Origin: Agrypnia vestita
Lineage: Eukaryota > Arthropoda > Insecta > Trichoptera > Phryganeidae
NCBI GenBank assembly: GCA_016648135.1
Contig: JADDOH010007983.1
Location: 124,001 to 188,000, forward strand
Length of the DNA stretch: 64,000 nt
Direction of reading: 5' to 3'
The notes under the pieces are model-generated. The model was not told the DNA's origin. It worked only from the letters and a program-made list of their open reading frames with translations, and did not search any database. The position numbers and the translations under genes were made by a program. Every line of letters begins with the position of its first letter. Position 1 is the first letter of the stretch. Positions 58,521 through 64,000 of the stretch are shown piece after piece.

Positions 58521-59388
58521 ATGTCTCTACTAAATTCGTCTGTTTTCGTAAACTTTTTATTATTTGTGTCGTTTTCCGTGGGGTTGTTTTATCTCTGGAT
58601 GAAACACAGATTTGGCTACTGGAAGAGGCGAGGATTCCACAGCCTCCCAGCTACTTTCCCAATCGGGAGCATGGGACCAATCATCTCACAAGTTAAGAAT
58701 TTAGGGGACCTTGTAGACGATATCTATAAAGAAACCAAGCAACACGCGTGTGCCGGTTTTTTCATGTTGCATACGAAAACCCTCATCGTTAACGACTTAG
58801 ATTTGATTAAAAAAGTGCTCTTAAAAGACCAGCAGTTCTTCTTGGGTCACGGTTTCAAGTCCAGCAAGGAGAGGGACCCCCTGTCACAGCATCTTTTCAA
58901 CATTGAAGGCGAGGCGTGGAAGAGGATCAGGGTGAAACTGACCCCAACATTTACATCCAGCAAAATAAAGTACATGTTCGAGTCCATATCTTCGTGTTCT
59001 GACACCATGCTGGAGTACGTCAAGAAGGATGTTGGAACCGGTAACGTGGTCGAGATGAAGGAAATTGTCGCCAAATTTTCCACTGATGTAATAGGCTCCT
59101 GCGCTTTCGGTATAGAGATGAACAGCTTCAAGGATCCCGATGCCGAGTTCAGGAAGATGGGGAAAAAAATATTCAGCACTGGATTTTTTAAGACGATCAC
59201 TGATTTGTTGGCTATGTTTGCTCCATCGTTGATGACCACTTTTCAGTTAAGCTTGAATTTTTCCGAAGTGACGAAGTTCTTCACCAGAATTGTTCCTGAA
59301 ACAATCAAGTACAGGAAGGATAACAACGTCACGCGGAGTGACTTTCTGCAATTGCTGATTGATATGAAGAATATGGATTCAAAAACAG
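58521..59388 (+). CDS. Cytochrome P450, CYP6-like gene D, exon 1
   Basis: Intact first exon of a third CYP6-like microsomal P450, 868 nt, same length as gene A exon 1. MSLLNSSVFVNFLLFVSFSV is a membrane anchor, followed by WMKHRFGYWKRRG (stop-transfer), FPIGSMGP (Pro-rich hinge region), [19 protein letters not shown] (helix C W-x3-R), [18 protein letters not shown], and ends MDSKTG at donor GTACAT, phase 1. Nearly identical to gene B exon 1 outside the B deletion. Exons 2-4 are not found between 59389 and 64000; if intron 1 is as long as in B (7.8 kb) they lie outside the window. Probably functional but cannot be confirmed. Confidence 0.92.
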
Positions 59389-60417
59389 GTACATAAATGA
59401 TTTATTTAATCGTGCATTATTCTCCTCTAGACACTTTATAGTAGACCGACTAAACCATTGCCTCGGGCGGTTGGCCACATGGTTATGTGGCCATCCTTTT
59501 TTCAGGACCCCAGTGAATTCCAGCATTTTTTTGCTGCATTATAAGATGACAGATCTAATACTTCTCTAAATGTATCAAAAAATAATGAAATACATATATT
59601 TCTTTAGTCATTCGAACCTTAAAATTGACCAGTCCAGCTTATTTTGAGAATTCTTCTGTTGATCTATATCTCAAATGCTTCAAGTCCGTGCTTCTATGCT
59701 TCAATTCACCTAAGAGTTCATGCTTCCATTCACGACTACAGAAGATCTTTTTACTATGTGGATAAATGATGTACTGATCTAAAGATCTTTCATTTAAGAG
59801 TATATTGTAACTCAAATACATAATATATATTTTTTCCAATTGCGATATTTCAATGAAAAAACTTTCTTCAACAACTATATTCTGTATGCTAATGGGCTTA
59901 TTTTTTTTATATATATTTATTTTAAAATTGAAATGCTGGCACATTTCGGGATTGAATTGAAATTTAAATAACTTTTAATAATAAAACTATGCTAATATCA
60001 AAGGACTTACGTAATATTATATTGTTTAGAGATTATCTTATTGCTGATAAAAAGTACTTATAATTAATATATTGATGTAGCAAAAAATATTTACTGTTGT
60101 GACGGAAACATTTTTAAATTATTTTTACGACGACGTCGTAAATACACATGGTAGAGATATCACTATCACTATTTTCATCACCTTATCTTGCACAGTTTCA
60201 GTTATTGGGCTGATCGAGGCTTAATCTGTTTTATGTAATATTTTTTAAGATAATACATATTAACATTGGATTATAGCTTAAATTATGATAAAGTATTATA
60301 AGATTTTATAATGTTTTTTTAAGTAAATTTTTTAAATTTTATTTTACATGCTCGATGTTGCTACTCTGGCTGGTTTAGAGCTGGCTTTAGAGCACGTTCG
60401 TGAATGTAGACTATCTT
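59389..60417 (+). other. Gene D intron 1, shared with gene B
   Basis: Aligns with 38941-39986 of B over its whole length, with small indels. No other feature. Confidence 0.7.
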
Positions 60418-61048
60418 AACTAACTAACTAACCATCACGCCGTTTCCCTGCAGGGGTAGGCAGAGAGGATTGAACGCCACACTCTTCTATCCTGGCACAC
60501 CACTTTTGCTTCAGCCACATTCATACATCTTCTCATACACGTTCTACGATTGTTGCGGCTTTTAACAGGGCCATCCTCAAATACTTGTAGTACCTGATCG
60601 TGCCAGGTCTTTCGCGGACGCCCTCTATTCCTGTTGCCTTCAACATTCGCCTCATATATTTTCTTAACCATCCTTTCCTCGTTCATACGTTCCACATGAC
60701 CAAACCATCTCAGCACTCCTTTCTTTATTCTATCTACCACACTACAGCCAGCATTGCATTCACTTCTAATTTGTTCATTCCTCACTCTATCGACCAAAGA
60801 TTTTCCACACAAGCGTCTTAGTGACCGCATTTCAACCGCATTCAGTCTACTTTCATTCCTCTTTTGCCAATTCCAGGCTTCACTTCCATACATAAGGGTT
60901 GGCACTAGAACGCCATTATGTACCGCTAGTCTTGCTTCTTTTGACAGATTCTTATTGGCCATAATTGCATTTAGTGCACCATTAACTTTGTTTTCCGCAG
61001 TTACTCTCCTTTCGATATCATTCTCAGCCTTGCCGTCTCTACTAAACA
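60418..61048 (-). mobile_element. RTE family 1, 3' end with 11-bp target duplication
   Basis: 631 bp, open frame of about 200 codons on the minus strand: RDGKAENDIERRVTAENKVN, LMYGSEAWNWQKRNESRLN, RWFGHVERMNEERMVKKIY, GRPRKTWHDQV, RRTCMRRCMNVAEA, ending SAYPCRETA-stop. Tail GGTTAGTTAGTTAG. Flanked by TAGACTATCTT at 60407-60417 and 61049-61059; gene B has one copy (39976-39986), the empty site. 5'-truncated: no reverse-transcriptase core. Confidence 0.92.
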
Positions 61049-61125
61049 TAGACTATCTTTATATTTATTAAAGTAGGGCTTCTACAGCAAGGGTCTTCCA
61101 CTTTGGTCCACACAATATCACTCTT

Positions 61126-61771
61126 CTTCTTCTTCTTCATCAGCCTTCGTCTCTTCCATACCCTTCCATCTTTTCTTGTTGTTTGCTAATTGCAGCCATT
61201 TATCTCATCCCATAGCGGCTATATCGTGGGCCCATCTCTTTTGAGGTTTTCCGATGCCTCTTTTATTGTCCCTAGGTTTCCATTTCAGAACTCTGGGAGG
61301 CCATCCTGCCTTGCAACATGTCCTGCCATTTGCCATTTTAGCTTCGCTACATGATGCATGATATCCACTACTCTAGTTCTGCGCCTAATTTCGTCATTTC
61401 TAAGGCTTACTCCAAGCATGGATCTCTCCATGGATCGTTGCGTGCATTTGAGCTTTTCTACACTTTTCTTTGTAAGGGCCATAGTCTACACTCCATACGT
61501 CATCACTGGTAGTATGCATGATTCAAAGGCTTTTCTTTTTAGGCTAATTGGGATCTCTTTGTTCTCGAAGATATGTTTGAGTTTGCCAAAAGCAGCCCAG
61601 CTCATTTCTATTCGACTTGACAATTCTGCTGTTTGGTTATCTTTGTTTATTTTTATCTTGTGTCCTAGGTATATATATATATTCATCTACTATTTCAATA
61701 TTGTTATCATTGATAGTGATGTCTTTGTTCTCTGGACTCAATTTTTTTTCTTTATTTTTTTCTTCATCTTC
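61126..61771 (-). mobile_element. RTE family 2-like 3' end with (GAA)n tail and 11-bp target duplication
   Basis: 646 bp. Minus-strand frames: NIYIYLGHKIKINKDNQTAE, LSSRIEMSWAAFGKLKHIFE and AFESCILPVMTYGV, then MALTKKSVEKLKCTQRSMER, RTRVVDIMHHVAKLKWQMAG, with stops between. (GAA)n tail. Flanked by ATATCACTCTT at 61115-61125 and 61772-61782; gene B has the empty site at 40042-40052. Confidence 0.9.
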
Positions 61772-61782
61772 ATATCACTCTT

Positions 61783-62667
61783 GCTACTTCCTAAAGGTCC
61801 CTGATACCAAAGCCTGAGAACCTAAACTTTTTGTGTTGACTTGCAATTCAGAATCATAACAGCAACACTTGCACGATGTATCAGTAACAAATACCGCATA
61901 GCGCATCTTGGAACCTGTCTTTAAGTGAGATATATAATATATACCTCACATAAACCACCTTTGTGCACAGGTACATCTTATACATCAGGCATAGTAGGCA
62001 CTGTGCTCAGGGCCTACGAGCCTATAAGGAGCCTAGCTATAGGGAAAGTCAGAAAACGAAATAATAAAAAACAACTATTGACCTGAATATAACAAAAATC
62101 AAAAATATCAAATTATATTTTTTAACCTTTTAAATAAATAAAAATCAGTCAAAAATTAGTTAAACGATATTGACTTTGCGACTCTGCATTCGCAAAATCA
62201 AGTGTAGCTTTTTTTATTAATTTTAAAAAATATTCATTACTTTTTAAGTATTTTTCATTATTTTCATTAACAAATTCAAAATACAGCAATAATTATTAAA
62301 TAACACAAATCCCAAAGTAGTTAAATAAAAAAAAGCTACCTACCTTAGAAAATGTATTTATACATACCTAACAGGCAGGGACGTGCAGAGGGAACATCGC
62401 AGCAAGACTTTTACGTAATCAATTATTTGGAAAAAAATCGGAATACAACATATATTTCGTAATATTTCTATCATAATTGTTATCATAGTATTCATATTTT
62501 GATATATCATAAAAATCTGTAGCATAAATATTTGATTTCTATTTTTTTCCAAAATACACGTTTCCATGTTCCCACTGCACACGCCTGCTAACAGGGCAGA
62601 TAGTGATCGAGAGGATTTTACATACTGTCTTACGCTTGTTTATTTAGTAATGTATATGTATTAAGCA
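61783..62667. other. Gene D intron 1 continued
   Basis: Aligns with 40053-40340 and, skipping the piggyBac, with 43255-43500 of B. The D side has the intact TTAA target (GTCTTTAAGTGAG near 61920). From about 62350 homology ends; no feature. Confidence 0.65.
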
Positions 62668-64000
62668 TGTAATAATTTTCAATTTTCAATTTCAATTTCA
62701 ATTTTTATTTATTACATAATATGTACATTACAAACATTCTGTTCAATGCATACATATTATTAACTTACATCTAAAAATATACATATACACATATACATAC
62801 ACATCCATATACACATATACATAAACACATATGTATACATACATACACATATACATATACATACATACATACACACACATATACATATTGTGTATTAAAA
62901 TACTAATTTATTATTAAACAATTATTAAACAATTAGAAGTGACCTGTATAATCTGGTCAAAGGTGTAGGAGAATCCTGCTTCGGAAAACCCCCTCAGACA
63001 CATGGAATATATCAATATCCAAAGCGATCTTGTTCAGCATAGCTGTAGCTTTTCCAACAGGCATAACCATCGGCAGGTTGGTCCTGTATATTGGAATGTG
63101 AAACAATCTATGCTGACGATGTCTAAGGTAATTATCAGGAACATACAAACCAATGCTCTGCATAATTTCAGTATTGTCGATCATACCGCGCAACAATCGA
63201 TAAAAGTGTGTAATCAAATACACATTCCTTCTAGTCTCTAAACTATTGTAGCCAAGCATACCCTGGAGAAACTCGGTTGGGTAAAGCAAGGATAATGCCC
63301 GTACTCTCTCATGTAGAGATATCTCAGAAACTTCTTTTGGACTTTCTCCACCATAAGAGAGTACTTGCTCTCATGTGGCCCCCAGATCATCGAGCCACTC
63401 TCGAGTCTACTCCGCACCAAGGAGTTGTAAAGAGTTCTCAGTACGAGGGTATTCTCGAAAACCCTGGCAGTACGCAGAACAAATCCTAACATTCTCAGAG
63501 CATTACCACTGATCGTCTCTATGTGATCATGAAATGTCAGGCTGCTTACAAATTTAACACATAGATCTTTAACATTCGATGTTCTTGTCAGATTTTGGTC
63601 GTTCATTTTGTAGCGAAAAAATAGAGTTTTTTGGGCCCTAGTGAAGGATGTAACCGAACACTTGGAAACATTAAACAAAAGTTTATTTCGTCTTCCCCAT
63701 TCACATATATTTGATATATCTGTTTGGAGAAGATGAAAATCGTCCAAAGTCGACACCTTTAAGAAAAGCTTTAAGTCATCCGCAAATAACAGAAAGCGCG
63801 AGTTTAAAATTACATTTTTTATATTATTGATAAAAATCGAGAACAACAATGGACCCAGGTTAGATCCTTGCGGGACACCCGAGAAGGTATAGAATCACTC
63901 TGACGCGAATAGACCGTAGGAGATGTATTGGTTCCTATTTTGGAGGTAGCTCGCCATAAATTTTAGCATACCATCCGAGAAACCAATCTCATACAACCTT
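62668..64000 (-). mobile_element. Non-LTR retrotransposon (CR1/Jockey-type RT), runs off the edge
   Basis: Minus strand from the window edge: MLKFMASYLQNRNQYISYGL, a TGA stop at 63895-63897, then GVPQGSNLGPLLFSIFINNI, SRFLLFADDLKLFLKVSTLD (catalytic FADD) and the thumb region with LVRSRLESGSMIWGP, followed by a second frame (63289-62957) with GMLGYNSLETRRNVYLI and NYLRHRQHRLFHIPI. The 3' tail is an ATTGAAA-type repeat at 62668-62712. N-terminal part lies beyond 64000. One in-frame stop and one frameshift, so inactive but fairly young. Confidence 0.88.
62760..62890. repeat. (ACATAT)n / (ACAT)n microsatellite
   Basis: Runs of ACATATACATACACATATAC and related words inside the 3' untranslated part of the retrotransposon above. 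Confidence 0.9.

Noticed and set aside
58847..59239. 130-codon minus-strand frame (and its counterpart at 38492-38884)
   Set aside because: Antisense shadow of gene D/B exon 1.

Overview
The window reads as nuclear DNA of an insect: long AT-rich introns and spacers, GT-AG (and one GC-AG) spliced genes, an invertebrate-type calmodulin, microsomal cytochrome P450s of the CYP6 / clan 3 type, and a dense load of RTE-, Jockey- and CR1/I-like retroelements, mariner, piggyBac, hAT and Harbinger remnants, tRNA-derived SINEs and MITEs. The order is not fixed by the sequence; I would not go further than 'insect'.

Layout. 1-5.1 kb: the last two coding exons of a calmodulin gene (+), split by a 3.8 kb intron; its first exons lie before the window. 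5.1-19.5 kb: gene-poor, AT-rich, with MITEs, one SINE and relics. 19.5-29.4 kb: CYP6-like gene A on the minus strand, four exons, apparently intact (504 residues), with introns stuffed with transposons and with a GC donor in intron 1. 29.5-38.1 kb: head-to-head spacer between A and B, full of repeats. 38.1-50.1 kb: CYP6-like gene B on the plus strand, same four-exon plan, but exon 1 carries a 38-nt deletion that shifts the frame while exons 2-4 stay intact. 50.1-58.5 kb: repeat-rich spacer with a Jockey-type reverse transcriptase, a broken THAP-domain reading frame, a minisatellite-like array and a hAT relic. 58.5-59.4 kb: exon 1 of a third CYP6-like gene D (+), intact, whose exons 2-4 must lie beyond the window. 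57-62.4 kb is a segmental duplicate of 34.7-43.5 kb (offset about 20.4 kb). 62.7-64 kb: a non-LTR retrotransposon running off the edge.

How it fits together. A, B and D are tandem/inverted paralogues sharing exon lengths (868, 228, 252, 167 nt where present and undamaged), so this is a P450 birth-and-death cluster. Because B and D flanks align, each serves as the empty-site reference for insertions in the other: three RTE-type 3' ends in D (target duplications of 13, 11 and 11 bp), and a TTAA-flanked piggyBac and an AAAT-tailed LINE end in B. The piggyBac copy itself holds an RTE end, a mariner (inserted in the transposase zinc-finger region) and a MITE. The most unusual structural items are a 1.9 kb foldback element with near-identical ~640 bp arms inside B intron 1, a perfect 66-bp palindrome in the B upstream region absent from D, an unclassified seven-copy repeat family with one internal empty site, hammerhead-like motifs in Penelope-like tails, and a tRNA-like sequence sitting in the loop of a small foldback element.
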